Positions 7,370 to 15,597 of a stretch of DNA of 35,582 nucleotides are shown here, piece after piece (within the stretch, counting starts at the first letter, position 1; each line of letters starts with the position of its first letter). Below the pieces are notes generated by a model, which searched no databases, had not been told where the DNA came from, and was given only the letters and a program-made list of their open reading frames with translations. The position numbers were made by a program, and so were the translations under genes. Source of the DNA: Mesorhizobium sp. B2-7-1 (GTDB lineage: Bacteria; Pseudomonadota; Alphaproteobacteria; Rhizobiales; Rhizobiaceae); assembly GCF_006440735.1 (NCBI RefSeq), contig NZ_VFUA01000065.1, positions 1 through 35,582 on the forward strand. Reading direction: 5' to 3'.

Positions 7370-7986
7370 GTCGCGGCTCCAATCAGCCGGCGCAGCTTCT
7401 GCACCCGCGTCGCCATCTCCTCGCCATAAGCGATCGTGCCCTCGAACTGCCCATCGGCGTCCATCAGGAACATCGTGGCGGTGTGGTCCATGGTGTAATC
7501 GCCGTCGTCGGTCGGCACCTTCTTGTAGTAAATGCGGTATTCCCTGCCGATGGAGGTTATCTCGGTCTCGGTGCCGGTGAGCCCGGTGATGTGCTTGTCG
7601 AACGACTGCAGGTAACGCGCCATGAACTCTGGCGTATCGCGCGTTGGATCGACGGAAACGAACAGCACCCGAAGCTTGGCTGCGTCAGAACCGAGCATCT
7701 TCAGTGCCTCTGTCGTCTCCCACAGCGTGGTAGGGCACACTTCCGGGCAACGCGTGAAACCAAAGACGATAGCGAAAGGCTTGCCGCGCAAATCCGTGTC
7801 GGAAAGCCTCGCACCGGTCTGCGTGGTCAGCGTGAACGGACCGCCGACCGGCGAGACGTTCCTCTGCACCAGCTTCGGAAAGACAACCATGCCGATAATT
7901 CCAAGCAGCACGAGCGCAAGGCACGCGAGCGCGATGATCGAGCCCAACTGCCTCGCTTGTCGAGCGTTAGCCGCCGTGGTCGTCAT
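7366..7986 (-). CDS. SCO1/SenC/PrrC family copper chaperone, thioredoxin-like
   Basis: This 206-residue membrane-anchored periplasmic protein has a thioredoxin fold. It helps insert copper into the CuA site of cytochrome c oxidase or acts as a thiol-disulfide reductant for it. One N-terminal membrane segment (about residues 16-36) is followed by the domain with the copper ligands CPEVC (Cys80 and Cys84) and DHTATMFLMD (His168). All three ligands are intact. ATG 7986 is preferred over one 33 bases upstream because GGGAGG lies just before it. The start overlaps the end of the PCuAC gene by 20 bases, fitting coupled synthesis of two proteins known to cooperate in oxidase assembly. Confidence 0.95.
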   Translation of the reverse strand: MTTTAANARQARQLGSIIALACLALVLLGIIGMVVFPKLVQRNVSPVGGPFTLTTQTGARLSDTDLRGKPFAIVFGFTRCPEVCPTTLWETTEALKMLGSDAAKLRVLFVSVDPTRDTPEFMARYLQSFDKHITGLTGTETEITSIGREYRIYYKKVPTDDGDYTMDHTATMFLMDADGQFEGTIAYGEEMATRVQKLRRLIGAAT

Positions 7987-8518
7987 GGCCACCTCCCATT
8001 GCCTCGACCGAATATTCAATCTCGACCGTGCCCGCTTTCTCGAAGGTCAGCGTGCCCTTGAAGGGCTGGCCCTCTTTAACGGGCTGCTTCAGGTCCATGA
8101 ACATGATGTGGAATGAGCCCGGCTTGAGCGTGACCTCGCCGCCGGCGGGGATTTCTAGCCCGTCGGCAACCTGCTTCATGGTCATGATCCCATTGGCGTC
8201 GACAGACATTTCGTGGACCTGGGTCATGCCCGCGACGTCCCCGGTGGCCGAGACCAGCCGGTCGGTCGAATTGCCGTGGTTCTTGAGCGTCAGGTAGCCG
8301 GCCGCGACCTTGGCGCCTTCGGGCGTGGCCTGTGACCAGGGATGGACGATCTCGATGTCGCCGGCCTTGAACTCATGCGCCCACAACGGATGGGTCATGG
8401 CGAAAAGCAGAGCCAGGGTGAAGACGGCAAGACCAAGTCTTTCCTCGAAAGAACGGAACCGGCTCAGCAGATGGACGAACGTCGACGCTCGCGTGAAAGC
8501 GCGTTGACTTCCTTGCAT
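7967..8518 (-). CDS. Periplasmic copper chaperone PCuAC family protein
   Basis: This 183-residue protein of the PCuAC (formerly DUF461) family binds Cu(I) in the periplasm and passes it to SCO and the CuA centre of cytochrome oxidase. A long N-terminal region ends in a hydrophobic stretch and a likely cleavage site, PLWAHEF near residue 50. The mature domain has the Met/His copper motif: VHEMSVD, IMTMKQ, then FHIMFMDL near the C-terminal third. The C terminus ends GGGHDDHGG, an added His-rich tail. ATG 8518 is chosen for its GGGAG seven bases upstream; two ATGs further upstream lack this. It overlaps the SCO gene downstream. Confidence 0.92.
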   Translation of the reverse strand: MQGSQRAFTRASTFVHLLSRFRSFEERLGLAVFTLALLFAMTHPLWAHEFKAGDIEIVHPWSQATPEGAKVAAGYLTLKNHGNSTDRLVSATGDVAGMTQVHEMSVDANGIMTMKQVADGLEIPAGGEVTLKPGSFHIMFMDLKQPVKEGQPFKGTLTFEKAGTVEIEYSVEAMGGGHDDHGG

Positions 8519-8622
8519 TGGAAGACTCCCGATGACGGCCATGCCGTTTTCAGGCAGCGGGCCGCGCATTTTTGACGATTGGATGGAACGCCTCCTGCGT
8601 TTCGGCAGGCGGCCTTGTTCGA

Positions 8623-9012
8623 TCAGCTCGTCAGCGGGGGAGCACGTGGATTTCCAGGTCGATAGCCCTGCTCGTGCAGGTCGATCGCCGCATGATGGGC
8701 GAACGCCAGGCGCAAGGTGATGGAAGGCCCTGTCTCGATCTGACCGACATTGGCGGGAGCCGCAATGCCGGGCCAGAACATGGAGCAGGCGAAGGTACAG
8801 CAGGACGGTACCTTGGAGTGGTCTGGCGAACCGGAGCCGCTGGAATTGTCGTGGTCCGGCCCGTTGAGGCAGAGAGGATTGCCGAAGGAATCCAGTTGCG
8901 CACCAGCACCAGCCGCGCCGAGCGCGAAGGCGCCGACGACGGATTGGCTGACAAGCACCAGCGCAAGGGCCAATGCCGCCACCAGACGCAATGTCGCGGT
9001 GCGTTTGACCAC
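8623..9012 (-). CDS. Small cysteine-rich secreted protein, DUF2946-like
   Basis: This 129-residue protein has a clear signal peptide (residues about 1-30, rich in Ala, Leu and Val, ending AFALG). The mature part contains FGNPLC, then a His/Ser/Gly-rich linker and a SCCTFACSMF cluster. The arrangement matches the small protein at 2491-2781, so the two are probably diverged homologues. The start is taken as GTG 9012, with GGAGG five bases before it. A longer frame to 9114 exists but has no ribosome site and would bury the signal peptide. It is the first gene of the minus-strand copper operon, 104 bases before PCuAC. Function is unknown; copper binding is inferred from Cys/His content and context. 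Confidence 0.72.
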   Translation of the reverse strand: MVKRTATLRLVAALALALVLVSQSVVGAFALGAAGAGAQLDSFGNPLCLNGPDHDNSSGSGSPDHSKVPSCCTFACSMFWPGIAAPANVGQIETGPSITLRLAFAHHAAIDLHEQGYRPGNPRAPPLTS

Positions 9013-9120
9013 AGACCCCTCCAGTTCACGCTTGCTAACACCCCTCATCGGTAAGGAGAAGACGATTTTCCGATCCGCGACGATTTGGATGCGGAGGCTC
9101 GACCGCGATACCACCGCTCC

Positions 9121-10518
9121 TCAAAGCGCCGCCATGACGGGACGACTTGTTCGCAGCCCGAGCGCCGTTTCCAACGCGTGTCCGACTCTCAAGACCGTGT
9201 CGTCCTCGAAATGCCTGCCGATGATCTGGATCGATGTCGGCAGTCCGGCCGCGGTAAAGCCGTTGCACAGGGCAAGAGCCGGACCTCCGGTGAGGTTGAA
9301 TGGCCGCGTCAAGGATAGTTCCGCTTTCCCGAGCGGCGTGTTTTCGTAGCCCAGTGTCTGAGCTGGTTTCTTGTTCGTCGGCAATACCAGGACATCCACG
9401 TCCCGCATGATCTCACCCAGTTCGGCCGTCAGACAAACCTGCCGCCGCCGCGCCCGGATGTAATCCGCGGCCATGACATCGCTGCCGTCCTGCAGCCGCG
9501 AGCGGCTCACCGGATGGAACCTGTCGGGGTAGGCGTCCAGTTCCTCGCGGTGCTCGGCATATTCTTCCGGCCAAGAAATGTTGCGTGCGACTGCGGAATA
9601 CGCATCGAACTCAGCCAGCCGGACCGTGGATAGCCGGGCACCCAGCTTTTCGAATGTGATGAGGGAGCCTTCCATCGCATCGAGAACGTCATCGTCGATG
9701 TCGGTGGCGTCCTCGTAGAAATGCCTGACGACCCCTATTCGCAGTCTGCGGATTCCGTCGGAAAGGGTCGAGATGTCCGGCCTCCTGAAGCCTTTGATCT
9801 CGGTGTCCTGCGGGTCTGACGATACCATCTGCGAGATCATCAAGGCGCAATCCTCGACCGTCCAAGCGATGGGACCTACGCAATCCATCGACGGCGAGAG
9901 AGGCAGCACGCCGCGTGTGCTGACGAGTCCGTTCGTGGGCTTCAGTCCCGCGACGCCGCACCAGGCGGCAGGGTCGCGAATGGACCCCGCCGTTTCGGTG
10001 CCGATCGAGCCCGCGCACAGGCCGGCGGCTGCAGCGACGGCCGAGCCGCTGGATGAGGATGATGGATCGAGATCAAGGCTCCAGGGATTGCGCACCGGTG
10101 GCCATCCAAGGTCGAACTGCGTTCCGCTGACCGCGTATTCGGCTGTCGCCTGCTTTCCGAGAATGATTGCGCCGGCGCCCTTCAAAGCGTCGACGACACC
10201 GGCATCTTGCGCGGCAATGCAGTTGCGCCGGTGTTCGGCCTGCGCCGTCGTCGGCAGACCCGCGACGTCGATCAGGTCTTTTATGCCGATCGGGATGCCG
10301 TGAAGAGGGCCAAGCCATTCTCCACCAAGGATGCTGCTTTCCGCTTCCGCGGCATCCTGTAGCGCTCGCTGCTCACGCACACAATTGAAGCTGTGAAGGC
10401 TCCGGTCGAGCCTCGCAATCCGCTCCAGATATCGCCTCGTCAATTCGACTGGGGACAACGCCTTCGCCCGGATCAGCCGGGAGAGGTCAGCAAGGCTCAG
10501 CAGGCCAATATCACCCAT
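9121..10518 (-). CDS. Amidase signature family enzyme
   Basis: This 465-residue cytoplasmic amidase hydrolyses amide bonds through a Ser-cisSer-Lys triad. The triad is visible: Lys80 in GIPIGIKDLIDVAG, the Ser run at about 153-159 (PSSSSSGSA) and the nucleophile Ser179 in GTETAGSIRDPAAW. Most family members have TGGSIR; here the first Gly is Ala. Length is usual (450-490). ATG 10518 is chosen because its bases overlap the stop of the preceding PLP lyase gene (ATGGGTGA), a coupling arrangement. The open frame extends far upstream but only as a shadow of that gene. Substrate is not predictable; with the lyase it probably acts on an amide or ureido product of a sulfur or amino-acid conjugate. 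Confidence 0.9.
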   Translation of the reverse strand: MGDIGLLSLADLSRLIRAKALSPVELTRRYLERIARLDRSLHSFNCVREQRALQDAAEAESSILGGEWLGPLHGIPIGIKDLIDVAGLPTTAQAEHRRNCIAAQDAGVVDALKGAGAIILGKQATAEYAVSGTQFDLGWPPVRNPWSLDLDPSSSSSGSAVAAAAGLCAGSIGTETAGSIRDPAAWCGVAGLKPTNGLVSTRGVLPLSPSMDCVGPIAWTVEDCALMISQMVSSDPQDTEIKGFRRPDISTLSDGIRRLRIGVVRHFYEDATDIDDDVLDAMEGSLITFEKLGARLSTVRLAEFDAYSAVARNISWPEEYAEHREELDAYPDRFHPVSRSRLQDGSDVMAADYIRARRRQVCLTAELGEIMRDVDVLVLPTNKKPAQTLGYENTPLGKAELSLTRPFNLTGGPALALCNGFTAAGLPTSIQIIGRHFEDDTVLRVGHALETALGLRTSRPVMAAL

Positions 10519-11719
10519 GGCTGGCCGCTTGCATGGGATGGTCGGCCGCCACGAGCATGTCGAGACGATTGAAAAACCGGTCGATATCAGCCCAAAGTTC
10601 CGCCTCGTCCTCCAGCCCGACGCTGAGCCGCAGGATAACATCGGCTCCATGCCACCGTGTCGCGCTGCGGAAACGGTCGACCGACATCGGAGCCGCCAGG
10701 CTGCGGGTTCCGCCCCATGACGCCCCGATTGCAAACAGCTGCATAGCATCGAGAGCCGCACCGACATGCGCGGAAGCACCTTGAGTGAAACTAACGCTGA
10801 AGACGCCGCTGGAGCCCAGGAAATCACGCTTCCAGATAGGATGGCCAGGATAGCTTTCCAAAGCGGGATGAAGCACCCGATCGACCAGCGAATGTCCGGC
10901 AATCCTGCGGGCGAAGTCGAGCGCCACTTTCTCGGAATGGCGCAAGCGCACACCAAGCGTCTCGAAGCCGCGAAGTACCAGGGAGGCGTCGTCAGGCGAG
11001 ACACCGATGCCCATGCGACCGACCAGCGAGCGCACGGGTTGGATCAACGTGTCATGCTTCACGGTAATGGAGCCCATGAGCACATCGGAATGGCCAGAGA
11101 CGAATTTCGTCAGCGCCTCCGTGACAATATCGGCGCCATGGAGCAGCGGCTTGAAGTTCAGCGGCGTCGCCCATGTGTTGTCGACGCCGACAAGCGCGCC
11201 GTCTTTATGCGCGATCGCCGCGATCCTTGGCAGGTCGAGCACCTCCATCGTCGTCGAACCGGGACTTTCGCACCAGACGATTCGCGTCTTGTCGCGCATC
11301 TTTCGCGCGACATCATCCGGCGAGAGCGGGTCGAAGAAATCGACTTCGACACCGAGGCGCCGCAGATCTGTTTCCGCAAGGTCCCGCATCGGAGGATAGG
11401 CAGTATCCACGATCAGGACGTGGTCGCCCGCGTTGACGAACGGAAGCACCGCCAACGCATTCGCGGCCTGGCCGGACGGCGCAAGGAAGGTCCAGGCACC
11501 GGATTCAAGGCCGGACAGCTTTGCCTCCAGCGTGCGCGTCGTCGGCGTGCCGTAAAGACCGTAGGAATAACCCTGATGTCCGCGCTCGCCCCGAGACGCA
11601 TAGGCGGCGGCATCCTCGAAAACGATCGTCGAGGCACGATGAACGCCCACGGCCAAAGGATCGAAGCCTTCCGTGGCGACCGTCGGGTTCAAAACACACT
11701 GCGTCAGGTCGTTCATCAT
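10511..11719 (-). CDS. Cys/Met metabolism PLP-dependent lyase (MetC-like, cystathionine beta-lyase family)
   Basis: This 402-residue cytoplasmic PLP enzyme cleaves or exchanges C-S bonds of cysteine or homocysteine thioethers. Family landmarks are YSYGLYGTPTTRTLEAKL, the PLP-stacking region APSGQAANALAV, VDNTWATPLNFKPLLHGADI, and the Schiff-base Lys205 in TEALTKFVSGHSDVLMG. The late SWGGTRSLA motif, typical of the beta-lyase branch, is also present. Length is normal. Two adjacent ATGs (11719 and 11716) can start it. It diverges from the lysR gene across a 113-bp region holding a CTAT-N11-ATAG box and is coupled to the amidase. A beta-lyase for cysteine S-conjugates is likely; true cystathionine cleavage is an alternative. 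Confidence 0.9.
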   Translation of the reverse strand: MMNDLTQCVLNPTVATEGFDPLAVGVHRASTIVFEDAAAYASRGERGHQGYSYGLYGTPTTRTLEAKLSGLESGAWTFLAPSGQAANALAVLPFVNAGDHVLIVDTAYPPMRDLAETDLRRLGVEVDFFDPLSPDDVARKMRDKTRIVWCESPGSTTMEVLDLPRIAAIAHKDGALVGVDNTWATPLNFKPLLHGADIVTEALTKFVSGHSDVLMGSITVKHDTLIQPVRSLVGRMGIGVSPDDASLVLRGFETLGVRLRHSEKVALDFARRIAGHSLVDRVLHPALESYPGHPIWKRDFLGSSGVFSVSFTQGASAHVGAALDAMQLFAIGASWGGTRSLAAPMSVDRFRSATRWHGADVILRLSVGLEDEAELWADIDRFFNRLDMLVAADHPMQAASHG

Positions 11720-11775
11720 GTCTCGGTCTTCCCTCGGGAAAGGTGTCGCTTGGCGAGGAGGCTCAATTCCTTCTC

Positions 11776-11781
11776 GTGCAA
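11776..11781 (-). promoter_or_regulatory. Possible -35 element for the PLP lyase operon
   Basis: On the minus strand TTGCAC lies 8 bases downstream of the CTAT-N11-ATAG box, the usual place for a LysR-activated promoter. No good -10 is visible at 17 bases, which would fit activator dependence. Weak evidence. Confidence 0.25.
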
Positions 11782-11788
11782 CCGCGGG

Positions 11789-11807
11789 CTATGGTTATTC
11801 GCTATAG
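11789..11807. promoter_or_regulatory. LysR-type box CTAT-N11-ATAG in the lysR/lyase divergent region
   Basis: CTAT at 11789-11792 and ATAG at 11804-11807 are separated by 11 bases, the classical T-N11-A dyad of LysR binding sites. The centre is 79 bases upstream of the lyase ATG and 35 bases before the lysR start, allowing activation of the first and autoregulation of the second. The same box occurs upstream of the ABC binding protein gene at 16621-16639. Confidence 0.6.
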
Positions 11808-11832
11808 TTATGGATGGAAGGCAGGCCTGATC

Positions 11833-12711
11833 GTGAACTTGAGGCAGATCGAGGTATTTCGGGTCGTCATGACCAGTGGCACGACCGCCAAGGCGGCGGA
11901 GGTGCTGCACGTTTCTCAGCCTGCGGTCAGCAAGATGATCCAGGAACTTGAGCGTTCGCTCGACTTCGATCTTTTTCATCGGATCAAAGGCAGGCTGCAG
12001 CCCACTCCCGAAGGACAGCTCTTCTTCCGCGAGGTCGAGCAGGCCTTTCTGGGCCTCACCCATCTGCGAGGCGCCGCCGCACGCATCCGCGACTATGGTT
12101 CGGGGGAACTGCGCATCGCCTGCCTTTCGGCGCTTTCCACCAATGTGCTTCCCCGCGCGCTGCGTGCGTTCATGGACCGCAATCCCAACATCGCCGTTAC
12201 CTTTCAGGCGCGCATGTCGTCGGTGGTGCGCGACCTCGTCGCCTCCGGTCAGTTCGACCTTGGGGTGGTCGCCGACGAGATCGATCGGACAGGAGTCCAG
12301 GTACAGGAGTTCGCCCGCTTCCGCGTCGCGATCGCTTTGCCGGAAGGCCACCCGCTCGAGGTGCGCAAAGTGATCCGTCCCGCCGACCTCGTGGATCAGC
12401 CCTTTATCGCGCTTGCCCCCGAAGACACGACACGCCGTGAGGCTGAGCAAGCCTTCGAGGCGGCCGGCGTGACTATCCGCACAGTAATAGAAACGCCCTA
12501 CTCGACGACGATCTGCTCCATGGTGGCGGCGGGCATCGGCCTTGGTCTGGTGAACCCTCTCACGGCCGAACCTTACGTCGGCCACGGACTGACGCTGCGG
12601 CCCTTCGAGCCGGCGCTGCATTTCCGTACGCTGTTGATCACGCCGCCCAACCGGCTTCCGTCGCGCATCCTTGAGGAGTTCATTCGCGAGCTGAAGCGGG
12701 CGGCTGGATAG
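11833..12711 (+). CDS. LysR family transcriptional regulator (OccR/NocR-like)
   Basis: This 292-residue DNA-binding regulator has an N-terminal winged helix-turn-helix (about residues 1-60: NLRQIEVFRVV, TTAKAAEVLHVSQPAVSKMI). A two-lobe co-inducer domain follows (about 90-290), starting GELRIACLSALSTNVLP. The sequence style is closest to regulators of amino-acid and opine uptake. GTG 11833 is chosen because the protein then begins at the usual MNLRQIEVFR and a GGAAGG lies 11 bases upstream. An ATG at 11791 would add 14 residues but overlaps the operator. It is transcribed divergently from the PLP lyase-amidase operon and convergently to the M20 gene. It probably responds to a substrate or product of those enzymes. 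Confidence 0.94.
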   Translation: MNLRQIEVFRVVMTSGTTAKAAEVLHVSQPAVSKMIQELERSLDFDLFHRIKGRLQPTPEGQLFFREVEQAFLGLTHLRGAAARIRDYGSGELRIACLSALSTNVLPRALRAFMDRNPNIAVTFQARMSSVVRDLVASGQFDLGVVADEIDRTGVQVQEFARFRVAIALPEGHPLEVRKVIRPADLVDQPFIALAPEDTTRREAEQAFEAAGVTIRTVIETPYSTTICSMVAAGIGLGLVNPLTAEPYVGHGLTLRPFEPALHFRTLLITPPNRLPSRILEEFIRELKRAAG

Positions 12712-12734
12712 ATCGCTTTGTGTGATGGCTGCGA

Positions 12735-13889
12735 TCATTCGCGCAGCGCCAATTTGGCCACTTGGGTCAGCCACGATATGGCTGGCCCAAGGATCTCGTC
12801 GTTGAATTCGTAGCGCTCGTTGTGCAGTTTGCCGTCCCCGGCTGCCGGGCCATTGCCAATCAGCACATAGGCTCCGGACTTGCCCTCGACCAGGAAAGCG
12901 AAATCGTCGCCCCCCATCGCGGGACGGACGTCGCGTGTCACCGGCAGCCCGACCGCCTCGGCCGCAGCCACTGAAAGTGCTGCTTCGGCCGGTGTATCGG
13001 CCATGACGCGGCCCGTGGAATTGATTTCGTAGTCGGCCTTCACGCCCCAGGCGGCAGCGGTTCCTTCGATGACTTCCGACATCCGCGCGATGATGGCCTT
13101 GCGTACCTCGGCATCGAATGTTCGCAGCGTGCCGATGATCGTCGCCGTCTCCGGCGTCTGATTGCTGACGGTGCCGCCCTGGATCATCGACACGGTCAGG
13201 GCGACTGTCTCCAGAGGATCGACATTGCGCGAGACTATAGTGTTAAGAGCCACAATAAGGTGCGCAGCGGCATTGATCGGATCGCGCGTGAGGTGCGGCA
13301 TGGCCGCGTGACCGGCCAGCCCTTTCAAATCCACCCGCCAGTCACCGCCGGCTGCCATCGATGGCCGGGTGTGGACAGCCACCTTGCCAGCCGGCAAGTC
13401 TGGCCAGTTGTGCCATGCAAAAAGCCTTTCCATCGGGAAGCGCTGGAAGAGACCATCCGCGATCATGGCCTTGGCGCCCTGGCCGTTTTCCTCGGCGGGC
13501 TGGAACACGAGATTGATCGTGCCGTTCCAGCTGTCGTCGTCCATCAGTGCGGCGGCCGTGCCAAGCAGCGCCGCCGTATGGCCGTCGTGACCGCAAGCAT
13601 GCATGACGCCGGGATTGCGAGAAGCATGCTGGAAAGTGTTGGCTTCCTTGATCGGCAAAGCGTCCATGTCCGCGCGCAGGCCGACCGACCGGTTCGAGCC
13701 TGGACGCCGGATCGTGGCGACGATGCCGTGATTGCCGATGCCGGTCTCATGCTCGATACCAAGGGCTGACAGCTGCTCGGAAACAAAGCTGGCGGTCGAA
13801 GCCTCTTGACCGGACAGTTCCGGATGGGCGTGAAGATGACGGCGCCACCCGGCCGCTCGCTCGACGAGTTTTGCATCGATCATGGTCAT
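12735..13889 (-). CDS. M20 family amidohydrolase (N-acyl-amino-acid hydrolase, HipO/YxeP type)
   Basis: This 384-residue metal-dependent cytoplasmic hydrolase removes an acyl group from an N-acyl amino acid. Metal and catalytic residues are intact: Cys99, His101 and His104 in MHACGHDGH, Glu133-Glu134 in FQPAEENGQGA, the His in LFAWHNWPDLPAGKVA, and the late MGGDDFAF. The dimerisation domain carries GLAGHAAMPHLTRDP. The starts ATG 13889 and ATG 13883 are equally possible. It begins 8 bases after the ABC ATPase gene ends and closes that operon. The order binding protein, permease, ATPase, M20 hydrolase matches the yxeMNOP order of Bacillus subtilis, where the system salvages N-acetylated cysteine conjugates. 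Confidence 0.93.
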   Translation of the reverse strand: MTMIDAKLVERAAGWRRHLHAHPELSGQEASTASFVSEQLSALGIEHETGIGNHGIVATIRRPGSNRSVGLRADMDALPIKEANTFQHASRNPGVMHACGHDGHTAALLGTAAALMDDDSWNGTINLVFQPAEENGQGAKAMIADGLFQRFPMERLFAWHNWPDLPAGKVAVHTRPSMAAGGDWRVDLKGLAGHAAMPHLTRDPINAAAHLIVALNTIVSRNVDPLETVALTVSMIQGGTVSNQTPETATIIGTLRTFDAEVRKAIIARMSEVIEGTAAAWGVKADYEINSTGRVMADTPAEAALSVAAAEAVGLPVTRDVRPAMGGDDFAFLVEGKSGAYVLIGNGPAAGDGKLHNERYEFNDEILGPAISWLTQVAKLALRE

Positions 13890-13897
13890 GACTGCTT

Positions 13898-14677
13898 TCA
13901 AAGGACTTTGGAAAGGAACGCTCTGGTGCGAGGGTTCGTCGGATTGGCGAGGATCTCGCGCGGAGGTCCTTCCTCCACGATCATGCCCTCGTCCATGAAG
14001 ACAAGGTGATTGCCTGCTTCGCGGGCAAAGCCGATCTCGTGGGTTACGACCACCATGGTCATGCCGCTTCGGGCGAGGTCCTTGATGACGTCGAGGACTT
14101 CGCCGACGAGCTCGGGATCGAGGGCCGATGTGGGCTCGTCGAACAGCATGACCTCCGGCTCCATGGCGAGAGCGCGAGCTATCGCGACCCGCTGCTGCTG
14201 GCCGCCGGAGAGCTGGCTGGGATAGCGGCCCTCGAAACCCTTCAGACCGACGCGCTGCAGAAGATCCAGCGCCTTCGCCCGTGAGCGCTCCCGCGTCCAT
14301 CCCTTCACCTGCAGCGGGCCCTCCATGATGTTTTGCAGCGCCGTCATGTGCGGAAACAGATTAAAACGCTGGAAGACCATGCCGGTCCGCCGTCTCTGCG
14401 CCGCGACGGTGCCCGTGGCAAGCGGATGGAACCGGCTATCACGCTCGATGAAACCCTGCAGTTCCCCGTTGAGGAAGACCCTGCCGGTCGAAATGCCCTC
14501 CAACTGGTTTACGCAGCGCAGCAGTGTCGATTTGCCCGAGCCCGATGGCCCGATTGCGACGCAGACTTCGCCGCGCCGCACGCGAAGGTCGACACCCCTG
14601 AGCGCGTGCACCGGGCCATAGAACTTATGGATGTTCTGCATTTCAACGCAGAAGTTGGTATCGATAGCCGCGTCCAT
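13898..14677 (-). CDS. Polar amino-acid ABC transporter ATP-binding protein
   Basis: This 259-residue ATPase powers the importer formed by the two genes upstream. It has Walker A GPSGSGKST at residues 43-51, a Q-loop in MVFQRFNLFPHMT, signature LSGGQQQRVAIARAL, Walker B VMLFDEPTSALDPE, and the H-loop in VVVTHEIGFA. All are intact and it matches GlnQ/HisP/YxeO proteins. A 16-residue insert between strands (around SRFHPLATGTVAAQ) is longer than in GlnQ but common in rhizobial members. ATG 14677 has GGAG upstream and starts 5 bases after the permease stop; the open frame further upstream is ignored. Confidence 0.95.
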   Translation of the reverse strand: MDAAIDTNFCVEMQNIHKFYGPVHALRGVDLRVRRGEVCVAIGPSGSGKSTLLRCVNQLEGISTGRVFLNGELQGFIERDSRFHPLATGTVAAQRRRTGMVFQRFNLFPHMTALQNIMEGPLQVKGWTRERSRAKALDLLQRVGLKGFEGRYPSQLSGGQQQRVAIARALAMEPEVMLFDEPTSALDPELVGEVLDVIKDLARSGMTMVVVTHEIGFAREAGNHLVFMDEGMIVEEGPPREILANPTNPRTRAFLSKVL

Positions 14678-14681
14678 CGTC

Positions 14682-15593
14682 CTACTCCGCCCTTGCGGGA
14701 TGAACGGAAACGCCCTTGCCGAAATGACGCTCCAGATAGTGCTGGCCAACCATCAGGATGCTGGTGATAGCGAGATACCAGGTACCCGAAACCATCAGCA
14801 GCGGGATAGGGAGATAGAGCCTGTTGGCGATGGCGTTGGTTGCGAAAGTCAGGTCGAGCGTGAACGGCACGGCGAGCACTAGCGATGTCATCTTCAGCAT
14901 GCCGATGGTCTCGTTTCCCGTGGGCGGTATGATGACCCGCATGGCCTGTGGCATGAGGATCCGCCACCAGATCCTGCCAGGTCGCATTCCTATCGCCTGC
15001 GCTGCCTCGGTCTGCCCGCGATCGATCGAACCGAAGCCCGATCGGAAAATCTCGGTCAGATAGGCGGAGTCGTTGAAGCCCAGTCCGAGGATCGCAGCCA
15101 TGGCGGGCGTCACCAGATATCTTGCCTCGATGCCCGCGATTTCCGGCCCGCAAGGGATCGAAAGGGAAAGGCGTGGAAAAAGTACCGCGAACAGGCCCCA
15201 GAAGAGCAGCTGCGTGTAGATGGGCGTGCCGCGGAAGAACCACACCCAGGCATAAGCGAGACCGCGCAGGATCGGATTGTCGCTGTCGCGCATGATGACC
15301 AGCAACCCTGCGACGACGATCGCCACCGTCATCGCCACCACCGTGATCAGAAGGGTCCAGCCGACGCCTCGGATCACCTGCGGCCAGAACAGATATTTGA
15401 CGTAGACATCCCAGTGGAAGTTCGGATTCATCGCCACCGCATGCGCGGCCTGAACAGCGATGACCGCGAGTAGCAGCACCGCCAGCCAGCGACCGGGGTG
15501 GCGGCGCGGAACCACGACGTTCCGCGCCACCACCGTTCCGGCTATCGAGGCAGGCATGTCTTGGGAGGCAGCTTGCACCGTTGCGACGGCCAT
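14682..15593 (-). CDS. Amino-acid ABC transporter permease (HisMQ family, long form)
   Basis: This 303-residue membrane permease has an extra hydrophobic segment (about residues 36-55) and a periplasmic loop in front of the standard five-segment HisMQ domain (about 75-290). The ATPase-contact loop reads EAAQAIGMRPGRIWWRILMP around residues 197-216. The operon has only this one permease gene, so the channel is probably a homodimer. It lies 4 bases after the binding protein stop and 4 bases before the ATPase start. Such long single permeases occur in rhizobial amino-acid importers. Confidence 0.93.
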   Translation of the reverse strand: MAVATVQAASQDMPASIAGTVVARNVVVPRRHPGRWLAVLLLAVIAVQAAHAVAMNPNFHWDVYVKYLFWPQVIRGVGWTLLITVVAMTVAIVVAGLLVIMRDSDNPILRGLAYAWVWFFRGTPIYTQLLFWGLFAVLFPRLSLSIPCGPEIAGIEARYLVTPAMAAILGLGFNDSAYLTEIFRSGFGSIDRGQTEAAQAIGMRPGRIWWRILMPQAMRVIIPPTGNETIGMLKMTSLVLAVPFTLDLTFATNAIANRLYLPIPLLMVSGTWYLAITSILMVGQHYLERHFGKGVSVHPARAE

Positions 15594-15597
15594 CGCA

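Noticed and set aside
6433..8061. A 542-codon plus-strand open frame opposite the copper operon
   Set aside because: It covers the PepSY-TM, small membrane and SCO genes in antisense, is rich in Arg and Gln as expected for a GC-rich shadow, and has no recognisable domain.
9121..11004. A 627-codon open frame that would make the amidase much longer
   Set aside because: The first 162 codons lie antiphase over the PLP lyase gene and have no domain; the amidase begins at the coupled ATG 10518.
12735..14300. A 521-codon open frame that would extend the M20 hydrolase
   Set aside because: The extra N-terminal part is a shadow of the ABC ATPase gene; the M20 fold begins at 13889 or 13883.
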